Source: Spirometra erinaceieuropaei (taxonomy: Eukaryota; Platyhelminthes; Cestoda; Diphyllobothriidea; Diphyllobothriidae). Taken from it: DNA of 64,000 nt. The translations under genes were made by a program, and so were the position numbers. Positions within the stretch are counted from its first letter, which is position 1. Each line of letters starts with the position of its first letter. The stretch covers positions 159,735 through 223,734 of the forward strand of contig CACRXP010000645.1 of the NCBI GenBank assembly GCA_902702965.1, in the 5' to 3' direction. Below the pieces are notes generated by a model. That model had not been told where the DNA came from. It worked only from the letters and a program-made list of their open reading frames with translations, and ran no database searches. Of this stretch, positions 1-11,175 are shown one piece after another.

Positions 1-924
1 CAAAAGGCAGTGACGGCAATTGTTCAAACAGGCTGAAAGCCAGTCGTTTAGACTGTGTCCACAGTGCGCAGTGCGTGTGTCCACCGGAGTCATTTCAGCC
101 TGCGACATATCGTGGAAACCAAAATATCGATCGGTGTGCCAGCCTGAACTGCTATACTCTCCACGTACACTAAGGTGCTGCAGTGACCCATTCAGTCACA
201 TGCAAGTAGACGTCAAAGACCGCTAAACATCATATATCGCCCATGCGAGGCAGTCTGCGGACGTCACGATCACTACGATTTCGTGATATATGCCTTTTGA
301 TGAAGTTCATGCAAATTAAATGGGTCAGCATGTGTGGCATGTGTATAAAAGTCTTTCACACCAAGTCATCCGCTGCGTCCAAGCCCATCTCCGGCCTTGT
401 GCTTATGTTTCCCTTGTAATCGAATTGGTGAGGAAACAGTGGCAAAGGTAGATGGAGCGTAGGCTTGGATCTAATTTCGCAGTTGCCCGTTTGAACTAAA
501 ATTGCATGGAAATGGCATTAAAGTTCACCCATCGAATGATTTTAATAAAAAGAGCCTCATATATAAGAATACTTCAGGGTAAGGTGATTCCATACTAACA
601 GCAAAGGTAGTAGTCAAAAGCCCACACACGTGTGTTTCGCCGATACTCTGCCGCTGCATGACACATCTGCGAGGGATTCGGCGCGCCAGTGGACCCCCCG
701 AGCAGTTATTATGGAACCACCTTACTCTGAAGTATACTACAAGCTGCCTGTCGGCAGTTAATGAATATTACGCGGTTATCCGCTGTAGCTGATGGATTTC
801 GGCCCAAATATTCATACGTAGAAAACGTAGATCTGGGCCTATAGACCTTAATTATACTGATCTACTTCAAGTATGCAGTTTACTTCTAAGGGGATTAAAA
901 AGCAACAATTATGTAAGCATACGT
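1..924. other. Unassigned sequence
   Basis: No gene recognised. Positions about 735-870 resemble about 56190-56320 (shared stretches such as GGATATTACGCGG-like and TGATGGAT), so at least this part is an old dispersed repeat. The open frame at 20-226 has no recognisable domain. Confidence 0.4.
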
Positions 925-2055
925 GTGATTGCAGAAATCAGAAACCATGGCTCTTTCCACAGTTAACTCAAAATTCCGTAAATGACACGTTTCTCATTGC
1001 AAAGAAAAATCAGTAAGACTTGCTTCATACAAATCTTATCTCTCTCTTTCCAGGTTCCAAGTTTACATTTGAAACAGAGGTTTATGGATGATTCCCATTC
1101 CTGGATGTTCTTGTACGGCGAAAAACCGATACATAACTACACATATCAGTTTAGCGCAAAGAGGCATGCTCAGAGGTCATCATACATTTCGAGAGTAGCC
1201 ACCCTCTCTCTCACGAACGAAGTGCAGTCAACGGCCTTCTAAATCGAGCCAAAACTCACTGCTCTGATGAAACAAATTATCGAACAGAAATGAAATACCT
1301 CCACGAACTGTTCTCCAAAATGGCTACCCGTATGACTTTATACGTCAATACACGAGGCACCAGCAATTCAAGGCAAAAAGTATTTCCAATGCCACGGCCG
1401 CTCGGGCACCAAAACCAACCACCTGGCGAACTCCCCAATGCGTGAAAAATGCCTCCGAACTAGTCGAAAGACAATTAAAATGTACCAGATACACCTAGCA
1501 CACCAGTCGACAATTCACTTATGCACACAGCTTGTACACCCTGAGGACAAGGTAAGCTATCTAGAAAGAAAAGGTGTTGCCTGCAAAATCCCATGTTCCA
1601 CTTGTGATGCTGTTTATTGTGGCCAAACCGGGAAATCTGTCTTACCTCGTGTACATGAACATCTGTTAGAGGTGAAGAAACGCGACTATCTATCTGAGGT
1701 AGTCATACAAACATTGGACACTGGGTACAAATTTGCATGGTAGAGTACTCGAATTGTTGACGCCTGCCCAATAAGAAGGGGCCGAGAATTCCTTGAGGCA
1801 ATGCATTTTGATGAGGCGCGCGTTAATCGGCACATCGATCTAGATGCCACATAAGAAATCATTAGGGACAAATTTAAACTGGCGCAGCCACACCCAAAGA
1901 GGTGACAAATTGCAGTTAACACGCATTAGCACAGGCGTTGGCCAATCCTAGAATCCTTTGTTAGACTCAGTTAAGAAGTCAGTTGTTATTGCTCACCCTT
2001 GGTCTAAAAACGAGCTGGAGGACCAGTCTTAAAAATTTACCCAACAAAATTTGCT
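925..2055 (+). pseudogene. Penelope-like element, subfamily A copy 1 (RT C-terminus and GIY-YIG endonuclease)
   Basis: Remnant of a Penelope-like retroelement. PLEs copy RNA with an RT and nick DNA with a GIY-YIG nuclease in the same protein. The end of the RT domain (about 1050-1290) is readable only across stops and frame changes; the open frame at 982-1242 is a shadow frame over it. The endonuclease is readable in the 101-codon frame 1438-1743, with a CxxC pair followed by YCGQTGKS, the GIY-YIG hallmark region, then a conserved His (VHEH) and a final TGYKFAW. The 5' end is truncated inside the RT. After the endonuclease comes a 3' tail (about 1890-2055) that recurs at 48.55, 49.8 and 52.35 kb. 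The element runs tail to tail into subfamily B. Its closest relative in the window is at 48695-49995. It is not a functional gene. Confidence 0.85.
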
Positions 2056-3222
2056 ATTTCCCAAAGAATCTCAACTTCCTTATTAAATTCCTTGGGATGC
2101 CGTTTTCCAATTCATGTTCATATTTTGAAGGACAGGCATCTAAAGAAATATAATTTTAAGGCAAACATGTTGTTTGGGAAAAACTAGAGGACTTTATTCG
2201 TTGAACTTTCTACGTTGGTTCCCCCCGGTCATAGCCAGGCTTGAATAATATGCAGAAGTCGATCAAACTTTCAAACGTTCTGAAAAAATATGTATTCATT
2301 TAGTTTTTTACGCCAGCATTCGACTTCTGTGTGCGTCATTTCGTATTGATTGGCTCTAGTCCCTTTCACTTTTCCTGAAATTTCTGTACATGGCATCTAA
2401 CTCAATGTGCCGATTGATGCATGATTCATCGAATTGCATGGCTTCAATAGACTCTCGGTCTTTTATGGAAGGGCCAACTTCGACGATGCGAGTTTTGTCT
2501 CATGCGATGTGTCCGTTACCAGGGATGTGCATGGCCATTTGAGACAGGCGGTCTCGCCTCTTAACTGCCAGTTGATGTACGTGGATGCGTCTAGAGGCGC
2601 ACTTTCCTGTTTGGCCACAATATACAGCATCACAGGCACCACGTTAGATCTTAAAGCCGACTTCTTTCTTATCAAGATATCTATCTCTATCCTTATTGTG
2701 TACAAGCTGAGTGCGTAAAGTGGTCGTCGGCTTTTGTGCCACTTTTATTTGATGTTACCTCAAGTGTTTTTCAATAAATTTAGGCACATTTCTGATGTAA
2801 GGAAGGATTCGCCAAGTGTTTATTTTGGACGCTTGATTAGAACTATCTACTTCCTTTGTTTTTATCTTTTGCTGTCCCATAAAACGACGTACGAAATCTC
2901 TGGGGTAACCGTCCTGGGAAAATAATTCAAATGGGTAATTTAACTCGACTTGGTAGCTTTTTCGTCAGAGCAATGTGTTTTTGCTCGATGTAGCGGACTT
3001 GTCAGTACTCCGATTGTGAGAGATTGGGCTGTTGCTCTCATAGCGTATAATTACTTCCGCATATATTTATTTGCGTCAAATGGACTTGTGTAATTTTCTC
3101 TCAGTTTTTCGTCATGCGAGAACATCCAGAAACGGGAGTTTACTGCAAAATTCTTTTTCGAGCATGAATTTAGTTCCCAGAATGGTTGGATTGATGATGT
3201 TGTTGAGTGTTTCTTCGCATTC
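2056..3222 (-). pseudogene. Penelope-like element, subfamily B copy 1 (inverted)
   Basis: Reverse-strand PLE fragment closely matching 47400-48540. Read right to left it holds the end of the RT domain (LGxKFMLEK, then the RSTDKSATSSK stretch near 3000), a linker containing MGQQKIKTKEVDSS-like sequence, and the GIY-YIG core YCGQTGKC near 2600. Stops interrupt the frame, one of them immediately before the endonuclease CxxC. The open frames at 2434-2718 (+), 2463-2705 (-) and 2734-2925 (+) are shadows in wrong frames. The 3' tail (2056-2420) matches 48250-48540 in reverse complement. On its 5' side the RT stops abruptly at about 3222, where a LINE endonuclease scrap begins. Confidence 0.85.
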
Positions 3223-3407
3223 TTCCCCATTTGCAGGCTGTAGAATGTGGTCAAGAGGAGGCGGTGTTCTGCGCAGGTTCGCAAAAACAGGGAGCCATTG
3301 TCATTGCAGCCGCCGATTCCATATAAATCTGACACTTCCCTCCAGGTAGCGCAGTCTGTTCCGACGCGGACATCAAAGTTACCAAGGACAATCAGCTTGT
3401 CCGCCAT
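3223..3407 (-). pseudogene. LINE APE-type endonuclease fragment
   Basis: The frame starting at 3407 on the minus strand opens with [15 protein letters not shown] and continues with GIGGCNDNG and [12 protein letters not shown]. This matches the region around the conserved G-D-F-N box of the exonuclease-endonuclease-phosphatase domain in non-LTR retrotransposons, which nicks target DNA for reverse transcription. The conserved Asp-Phe-Asn reads Asn-Phe-Asp here, so the active site is damaged. Only about 60 residues remain. The frame runs straight into PLE RT sequence at about 3222, producing a 118-codon chimeric open frame (3051-3407) that is an accident of insertion. It may come from the same LINE family as the RT fragment at 12655-13183; the clade is not determined. 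Confidence 0.7.
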
Positions 3408-4180
3408 CGGCCCAGTCCTGGCTGATCTGAGTGAGATCCGTAATAAAATCCCTGACGCATTGATTGGATTCCTGACACATCTGACAAAACCGATAGCGAC
3501 TCAGGAAGACGTTGTCATTTCCTTCCTCACGCTGATTCGGGCTTTGCGAAGGCTGTTTGGAGATCAGGAGCCTCTTGTAAATTAAGGTCGTCGAAATACC
3601 CTTGTCCCAACTCTCCGAGATTCGTTCGGAGGAATTTCAACTTAGAGGTAACGTCTATTACAGTCGTGGGTGACAAACTCGGAAGTAGTTTAATGTAATC
3701 CGCAAATGTCTTTCTCAATTGCAACCACAAGTCATTTGAGGGTTTCGGAGCTTTTTTTCGGCCAGAAAGATAACGGTGTAGGCAACAATGAAACCATGCT
3801 CTTTAAGCTACGTCGCCAATGTTATGCATGCAAAACGGGTTAGCTTGTAGACAGGAGGTGTACTGGATACGGTACTGGGGAGCCTTGTAGAAACGGCAGG
3901 GTATAGGGCAGGGGGGGGGGAATGTCATAAGTTAATGGGTGGCCAGTCAACACCAAGGTTGCCTGAACGGGATACACGACCTTGGTCGCGCACATGTGGC
4001 CTGATGTCTAGGCAGTTCGGGCAGTATACTCTGCCGTGCTAGTTCCGATAACGCCTGCCAGGATCTGATATGGCCCCCGTGTTCATCCAGCGCATCTACC
4101 ACGTAGTCCGTTTAGGGGCAACACACACGCACACGACAGTTTGACTGTCGTATTCGACGAGGTCTAGTATGTGCTTCACA
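3408..4180. other. Unassigned sequence
   Basis: Short open frames on both strands (3247-3585 and 3527-3730) match no family I recognise. A G-run lies near 3911-3919. I see no gene. Confidence 0.4.
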
Positions 4181-4400
4181 GCATGTTACGCAGGCATGGT
4201 GGCTTCCGTTTAATTGATTTATAGTAATGGTGGGCTTGCGCTGCATCTACCGCACTCTCTCCTCCGCCACCAGGTTACGGCGTCAAGACAGAGTTCAGAG
4301 GACCGGAGGAGAAAGTGGGCGCAGGCGGCTGGCACGGCGTAAACCCACACCTAGGCGTGCCACCGCGGCACCGGGGCATGTGCTGACCATTGTAAGTTAT
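4181..4400 (-). repeat. Dispersed repeat family D
   Basis: Contains a minus-strand copy of a dispersed repeat recognisable by GAGAGTGCGGTAGATGCAGC and nearby CTGACTCTGTCTTGAC-like sequence. Other copies are at about 4645, 16655, 20150, 26555 and 62935. With the plus-strand copy at 4645 it forms an inverted pair. The frame at 4227-4511 is carried by the repeat and is not treated as a gene. Confidence 0.6.
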
Positions 4401-4644
4401 GCCGGGGGTACCACCGCATTCCCTGGTTCACAACAAACAACGAAAACGGCAACTGAGCCTGCAACGCACACACATGCGCGCCGCGTCCTGACAATAAGAG
4501 CTAGCGCATAGTCCCATACATCGCTTAAACGCGTGGCAACTGAACCTGCTCACACAAGCCTCTGAACGCGACTGATATCCAGGACTGCCTTCCCTGACAT
4601 GGCTTGTGATTGTCAACACATGCCCCGGCGCCGAGGTGACACGG

Positions 4645-4875
4645 CTGGATTCTGGTTCATACCTCGACAGCCACCTGTGCCCCCTCCCTCCTCCGGTCTT
4701 CCTGACTCTGTCATGACTCCAGCCTCATGTGCGAGAGAGGAAGATAGTGCGATAGATGCAGCGAAAGTCTACTACCACTACAAACTTATTCACGCTCAAG
4801 TAATCGTCCCTGCGCCCCCCCTTCCCTGCTCTGAGGCACGCAGGGTATTTCGTCACTGACGATGGTTGAACCCCC
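4645..4875 (+). repeat. Dispersed repeat family D
   Basis: Plus-strand copy of the repeat also seen at 20150-20370 and 26555-26785. It shares the core around GTGCGATAGATGCAGCG and the following CTACCACTACAAACTTATTCACG block. The frame at 4599-4859 lies within it. The element class is not known; no Pol III boxes or terminal repeats were found. Confidence 0.6.
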
Positions 4876-6650
4876 ATATGCTAGTGCGGCAACGACTGCC
4901 TGCTGCGCAGCACACCGCAGTCTACGTAAAAGTTTTATCCATTTTGAGAGATCCATTCTAGTAAAGTCTGTCTCCCCACAGACGAATAGTCCGCACGTTT
5001 GACACGCCCTTCCGGTTTGGCCATGGTAAACATACATTTGTCTGTACGGCTGGCAGGAACGAAGAAAATCATCTGATAAGAAGTTGGAAAATGACATTTC
5101 ATGCCTTTTTTAAGCCAGGTGTTTATCGGCTACATGAACTCTATGTTCAATGCTTCGTCCTAAAAGTGGGTCGGGGCATGTGTAGGGCGAGAAACATTTA
5201 AGCTAGTGGACTAGAATTATTCAAAAATTGCCTTTTTGTGGTATCGGCGGGTGTTATCCAGTCAGTCATTTGAAATTTCGGAGTTTGTACTGTCGGCTAT
5301 ATCCGGAATTTGGGCAGGAGAGGCGGAGAACGCGGCGCAGCGGTCTTCCTTGGCAAGTTCAGTGTGTGGGTTTGGCCGGTAGTCACGATGAGGACTTGAC
5401 AGTGCTATCAAAGGCCGTGCTGCACGAGGTGACCATCTCACTCGCCAGTGGCTCTATGAAGTTGTCCTGCACGCAGGAGCCACATCTTGGTGACCTCTCT
5501 GCCTGATGTGTAAAACTATTTGCCAGATAGACGGTATATCAGTCCCACCCCCCGATGAACTGGCGTGTGGAGTCGGGTTAACTGATATTACTGTGTTTGC
5601 CGCAATGTCAGTGGACAAAAACCGGGATGAGAGCTATGATGAGCAGAGTAGTGGTACTGAATACTAGGGAAGGAGTCATAGAGATTTTTGGTGCAGCAAT
5701 AAGCGGGCGGCCAGTAGTCAGATAGCTTGCAACCCAAGCGACCGCCATTCTCGTTAGTATTTCGGTTTCACCTAATCTGAAAGTGCGGCCTGGTCTCACA
5801 AAATTATTCGCCATTAGGGAGTTAATGTAAACGGAGTCGCGAACTGATTGCGCCATGGTTGCCCGATCGGCAGTGCGTCAACAAGCTCTATGACTTCCCC
5901 CCCCCGTCATGTTAAGGGTCATGACTCTGCTTGGGTGGAGCAATAAAGCGGGGGGTCATTAATTTTGCTAGGCATACGGTGACATAGCAACTGGAGCGCT
6001 TGTGCGTCCGCCGCTCCTATCCGTTGTTGTCTGTGAGGGTGGGATCGAGCCCGAATTCGAAAAGTCGGTCCAAGACGATCCTTGTTCCAGCAACCGTATC
6101 TTCATCATTTTGACTGTTCCCTGGAACTCGCCCCTTCCGCTCGTATCGGAAGTCTATTGACTGCCGACTATGTCTTATGGACTGCACCATTGCAGAGACG
6201 CTTTTGATTGTTTTTTTTTTGACCGTCATCTCTTCCTTCAGTACATGCTTGTCACGGCGGAGTTGTAATTCCCGTCTTTGTGCGATCTTATTCCGAGTTC
6301 CCGTTAATGAAAATGAACGTTAGCATCATTTGTCTGAAACTCCAGTTGATTACCGAATTTGTTCCATAGATCTCCTTGCTAGTACTTATCTTGATGTCAA
6401 CTTGGGTCTTCAAGGTTTACACGTTTTAGGGAAACGCTGCACGTGAATCCTTGTCACTGAGGATTTTGTGTCATCGCCTATCAGTGGTCTACTGTGGTCT
6501 GGTAGTACAGGTCAGGAAATTGACTGATTCAAAAGTACACAATCACATATTTTACTAACAGGAGTCCATATTCGATAGCTCCCTGCCTTCATGCTCGCCA
6601 CAGAAAACAAACAGAGGAGGCTCACTAACGACCAGACATTTTTCGCTGCA
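4876..6650. other. Unassigned sequence
   Basis: No recognisable gene. The minus-strand frames 4786-5097, 5608-5856 and 6017-6229 have no known motif. A short YHGQTGR string at about 5020-5040 (minus) resembles a GIY-YIG core, but the rest of that domain is missing. Confidence 0.35.
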
Positions 6651-7591
6651 CACTAGGTGGGCTAACTCAAGAGATGCCAATCGAAATTCCGAAATGCGTT
6701 TTCGTTTCGAAAAGATAAATTAAACAGAGTTGGAGAACTACTCATCAAGCAGCAGAATTCTATAACAATTCGGTTACCCCAGAATGCCGGCTTTTGGACG
6801 AACTTCTTTTCGGCAGCAAGCAAAAGCTATACTCTGTAAGAAAATGACTACGTAATAGCATGCACTTTTCTCATTGATTTTCGATGGCGTCGAAATCCCA
6901 TTATTTTGTGAAAAACATGTATAAAATATTCATTCTTTCGCGCATTCGGTAGAAAATTACGCCTTCTTCCAATTTTATACTCGAAGAAAGAGTATAATTC
7001 GGTTTTTAAAAACTTTTCCAATTCCGCATTCAGGGTTTCCAAACTATAAACCATATATTTTCCGCGTACAGAAAACCATAAATTTCTATAAGGCATTAAG
7101 TGGACACCATAAGGGGTTCATAAAATCCAGCATTGGATTTGAACCATGTTGTTAACTTTACGAGCCACATTTGTAAATGTAGAGACACACTGATTCATGA
7201 GCGGACATTTCACGATGTTAAAAAAGTCCCACAATTAGAAACTTTTCGAAAACCGAATTTCCCCCTTCCACCGAGCATAAAATTGGAAGAAGACGTCATT
7301 TTCTACCGAATGAGCGAAAGAATGAATATTTTATGCATGTTTTTCACAAAAATAATGGAATTTCGACGGCATCGAAAAATGCATGCTATTAAGTAGTCAT
7401 TTTTTACAGGGTATAGTTTTTGTATGCTGCCGGAAAGAAGTTCGTCCAAAAGCCGGCATTCTGGGGTAACCGAATTGTTATAGAATTCTGCTGCCTGATA
7501 ATTAGTTCTCCAACTCTGCTTAATCAATCTTTTCGAAACGAAAATGCATTTCGGGATTTCGGTCGACATTTCATGCGTTAGCCCATCACTG
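6651..7591. mobile_element. Palindromic Tc1/mariner-type MITE, near full length
   Basis: Non-autonomous DNA transposon of about 941 bases. The left end reads CACTAGGTGGGCTAACTC and the right end is the reverse complement of a matching sequence, ending in CACTG followed by TA. The two arms are each close to 385 bases and are inverted copies of one another over nearly their whole length (for example the blocks around TCTTCTTCCAATTTTATACTCG on the left and their complement near 7290). The centre holds no transposase. The frames at 6848-7096, 7133-7396 and 7303-7626 are shadows of the arms. It belongs to the family whose ends match the transposon at 59874-61732. Confidence 0.85.
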
Positions 7592-8215
7592 TATATCTGA
7601 AATGTCGTCAATGCTACAGGACGCATTGCTAGAGTGTTTGTTCAGTTTAGTTTATTGCAGGAAAAATGAGCACGAGTCTTTGGGTACCGTATTTGAAACG
7701 TAAAATTGGGAGTCGTGTGCAGATGGAAAAATACGGTTTGCAAATACCACAAAGGGGATCATAAACGTGTGAAGATCTGAATATGGGTCTCATTCCCCAT
7801 AGTTCAGGCTCATTCCGTAACATAAACGTGGCCATTTCAAACTTCCATCGATGGCGACCGCGGTACGTCTACTGAGGTGGGGGGCATTCCAGGATTTGTC
7901 CATCCTGATATAAAAATAAAACTTCCGTACATACAGCCTTGCCTGCTAAACGCGCAGTTTCAATGATTGATCCTGGAGGCCGGTTGTGGAAGCAAATTCA
8001 AAAGGCCGTCAAAAACCAGGTCGCAATCCAACCCCTTCACAATGTGCAACCCCGGTAATAGACCTTTGTCCATTTTCCAATAACACGAAGGAAAGAGATT
8101 TCTGTTTATTAGTAGGTTGCATAAGGACAAGAGTTTTGTGTCTTAGTGCCTTTGAGGCTGTTTTGATTTTGGACTGCCCAGTCTCCAGGCTTGTATGGCG
8201 CACTCCAGATGGGTT
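7592..8215. other. Unassigned sequence
   Basis: Spacer between a MITE and a SINE. Frames 7647-7835 and 8009-8203 show no known motif. Confidence 0.35.
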
Positions 8216-8455
8216 TTCGATCGGGAATATACAATGTTAGGGGGCGCTCACCGACAAGGCAACGGGCTCGTGGCCCGGTGAGTAGAGGCGTTGACTTCTA
8301 AAACCAACAGGTCGCGAGTTCGAGGCTCGGGTGTTCCCCACTTCGGGCTTGGGTATGGCTGGCTGACGACGGCTAATAAGCCAGAAATGGCCATTCCAGC
8401 CTCCCTTGTCTTTGTCGGTAATGCTATTCTGTCTTCTAATTCACTAATGATTTTG
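8216..8455 (+). mobile_element. tRNA-derived SINE (family C) with inverted 5' stub
   Basis: The plus-strand SINE body runs from about 8243: a tRNA-like head (GGGCTCGTGGCCCGGTG resembling a Pol III A box; GGTCGCGAGTTCGAGGC matching the B box), then a conserved body (GCTGACGACGGCTAATAAGCC) and a tail ending CTTTGTCGGTAATGC. Bases 8216-8249 are the SINE 5' region in the opposite orientation, so the 5' end is a small foldback. The frame at 8291-8629 crosses this SINE and the following MITE and is not a gene. Confidence 0.8.
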
Positions 8456-8966
8456 AACTCTGACCTGCCGTTACACTTGCCTTCAGGATTCCCAACCTAC
8501 AAGCCGCATATTTTCCGCGTACGAAAACCCGTACATTTCTCAACAGTATTAAGAAGAGACTATATGGGGCTCATAAATTTTAGCAGTGCATTTAAGCCAT
8601 ATTGTAAACTTTACAAGTTACATTGGTAAATTCAGAGAAATGACGTTCTATGAACGGCCACTTCAAGGTATTAACAAATTTCATAATTAGAAACTTCTTT
8701 AAAACTGAACTATAGCCTTCCTTCAAGCATACAATGGGAAGAAGACGTAATTTTCTACCGAAAGATCAAAAGAATTAATATGTTTCTGCACGTTTTCCAT
8801 GAGATATCATTGAATGTTTAAGGGCATCGAAAATTAGTGAGAAAAATGCAAGCTAATTAAATAGCAATTTCTGAAAATGATCGTTTTTGCATGTAGCCGG
8901 AAAGACGTTCTTCGAAAGCCGGTATCCTGAGGTAACTGATTTATTATAGAATTATGCTGCATTAAG
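8456..8966. mobile_element. Truncated Tc1/mariner-type MITE
   Basis: Matches the centre and right arm of the MITE at 33002-33651 and 29003-29979 (for example TTTTCCGCGTACG, GGAAGAAGACGTAATTTTCTACCG and CCTGAGGTAACTGA). The left arm is missing, and the right end stops at about 8966 before the terminal CCACCTACTG. Confidence 0.8.
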
Positions 8967-10767
8967 GTCCACAGTCAGTAATTAAGGAGTTTCTGCTCGA
9001 AAAGCTCGGAGACTTCGGTGCTCGGTGAAAATCTGCATTTACATGCGAGTGGTTAGGACCGACCTGCACAACCAACAGACCATACCGCGAATCATGATAA
9101 TTCATGGGACCGAAGTTAACATCTCTTCTTTCCCTTAGACTACCCAAGCGTTTTCTTCCTCGTTCCATTGCTTTGCTTTTTCATGATATCATTTATTAGA
9201 CCGGGACTATTAAGTACTGATGATTCTGTTTTTTTCTACTGACCTTCTGATCTCCTTCGAATCTCCCCGTAACTTCTGTTCATTTCTTACTTTTATGCAA
9301 CGGAGATTGACCACTAATGTGCTCCTATTTTTGCATTTTTCAAGATCAGCGATTTATTCAAACTCACAAGATGGTGAATTAAAACGCGCCAAACAGTATG
9401 AGGCGTGTGGACTGACTCGCTAACAGATTTAGTGTGCTCGTGACTATTGTAAGAGCTTGGTCGGAGCAGCATTTTCAAGGTATCCGATATACAAAATCAA
9501 ACCAAAATCCAAATGGTCTTTCGAGATGCTCGGTCTCGTTGTGGTTGATTTGTTGCTTCTTCAGCTGTCTCACCATTTTGGTAGAGGTCTGGTGGGTTCG
9601 AGAACTCCATGTATTGCTAGTCACCATGTCAAATGAGGAAAATATGAAGGATATTTCATGTGCCAAAGTAAATTTAATGTGTTGGGCTAATGTTTCAGGG
9701 GTTTTGTAAACACTGCAGTTGTAATTCTAGGTATCTTGTCAGGCAGTTCGACTTTATGTCTGAAGTTGCAGTTGGATCTACATAGGGTTAAGACGTTGGA
9801 GGATAGCTTCATGACAAGAAACACTTCGAGGTAGGACGGAGAAAGAGATAGAAGAGACAGGCCTGAAAAGTCATGAGTCTGGTGTTCGGATGATTGGTGC
9901 TTAGTTAAATCGCTGGGACTGCGCTTCAAAAGTACTGTTTAGTGAGTTACCGAAGTAATATTGCGGATCCCCCTGATAGCGGAAAATGTTGTCTTCTGAG
10001 ATGTAAAGCACAAACTGGGAGGATGAGAGGAGCATGTGTGGAGAGTACTACGGTAAGTGAGCGAGCAATGAACCATCATATTTACATATCAGGGATTTTC
10101 TAAATAAGAGATCAATATGGACTTTCGGGATTCTTGCTTTAAAGTAAGCTGGTGCTTAAAATGATCCACAAAGAAACCCTTCTCTGCTGCCTTTCATTCC
10201 TTTTCCTCTCTCATCCTTCGCAGACGGAAATATTTTGTTAAGGATATTTTAAAGGTTTGGTTCGTGTCGTCACCATACCCTCCTGACCTGCCCCGCCAGG
10301 TCTTGAAATTGAGTCGGAAGGTGGTCCACGCCTCTCGCTGCCTCAGAAAGCGCCAACAACGATAGGCTTCTTGAGTACATTTCGGCCTCTACAAGGGTTC
10401 ATCGCGTGCCGCGTACGAACTCGCGTACTGCGCGAGACTCGGTGCTGGGCTGAAGAAACGTACCACACATCGAAGTGAAGACAGCGGAACAGTCATTCTC
10501 CTGGGCGTTCGCGTTGAGCCAGCGCTGGCTAACGGGCCACGCCTCTAAGCGCGGTTAATCAGCCGAGCACTGGGCACGCGTGGGCGTAGATGCCACGCCC
10601 CGTAACGTGCAGACCAGAAGTCGGACGGTGTGGGCATTTCGAACAAGACGACAGCCGCGCCACGCACCGGATGGCAAACGGACACGCTCAAAGCAGCAAC
10701 CAGGTTGGACTCTGGTAGAAGGCTTGTTTTAGCTGAGGCACGAAGCAGTGCAAAAATGAACTTCCTG
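8967..10767. other. Unassigned sequence
   Basis: No recognisable gene or repeat. Frames 9434-9709 (+) and 9687-9929 (-) have no known domain. A GC-richer stretch lies at 10260-10700 and includes a small palindrome-like GGGCGTAG...CCACGCCC near 10582-10600. Confidence 0.35.
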
Positions 10768-11175
10768 ACAAAAACAAGGGGGTTCTGGAATGGCCATTTC
10801 TTAATTATTAGCTGTCGTCAGCCAGCATACCCAGCTCCGAGGTGAGGAACACCTGAGGCTCGAAGTCGCAACCTGTTGGTTAGAAGTCCAACGCCTCTCA
10901 GCACTGAGCCACGGGCTCGTTATCCTGTCGCTTTCGGTCGGGAATGTACGATGGTAGAGGGGCGCTCACCGATCGTTCTTACGGAACTCACTTGTCCCTG
11001 GTGCCTGGCTGATGACGACTAATTAAGCTAGAAATAGTCAATCCAGTCTCCAATTTCTTTGTCGGTAATAACATTCTGTCTTTATCATGGTTGGTCTCGC
11101 GAGAGAACCCATAAGGCACAAGGGGACGAGTGAGTTCCGTAAGAACGATCGGCGATCATCCCTCTACCAGTGAAT
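10768..11175. mobile_element. SINE family C inverted dimer
   Basis: A minus-strand SINE copy (10768-10960: tail, body, tRNA-like head) continues into its extended 5' arm (10952-10999). A plus-strand fragment follows, holding the SINE 3' half (about 11005-11083) joined to the same 5' extension (11084-11175). The arms 10952-10999 and 11126-11174 are inverted copies (CTCACCGATCGTTCTTACGG and its complement). The frame at 10630-10845 is a shadow. Confidence 0.75.

Noticed and set aside
982..1242. 86-codon frame as the PLE RT
   Set aside because: The RT-like translation is in another frame with stops; this one is a shadow. The same holds for 48868-49143.
4786..5097. GIY-YIG nuclease from a YHGQTGR string
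   Set aside because: Only a short motif-like string; the conserved Arg, His and flanking Cys arrangement is missing. The similar NYTGQTGK string near 20020 was rejected for the same reason.
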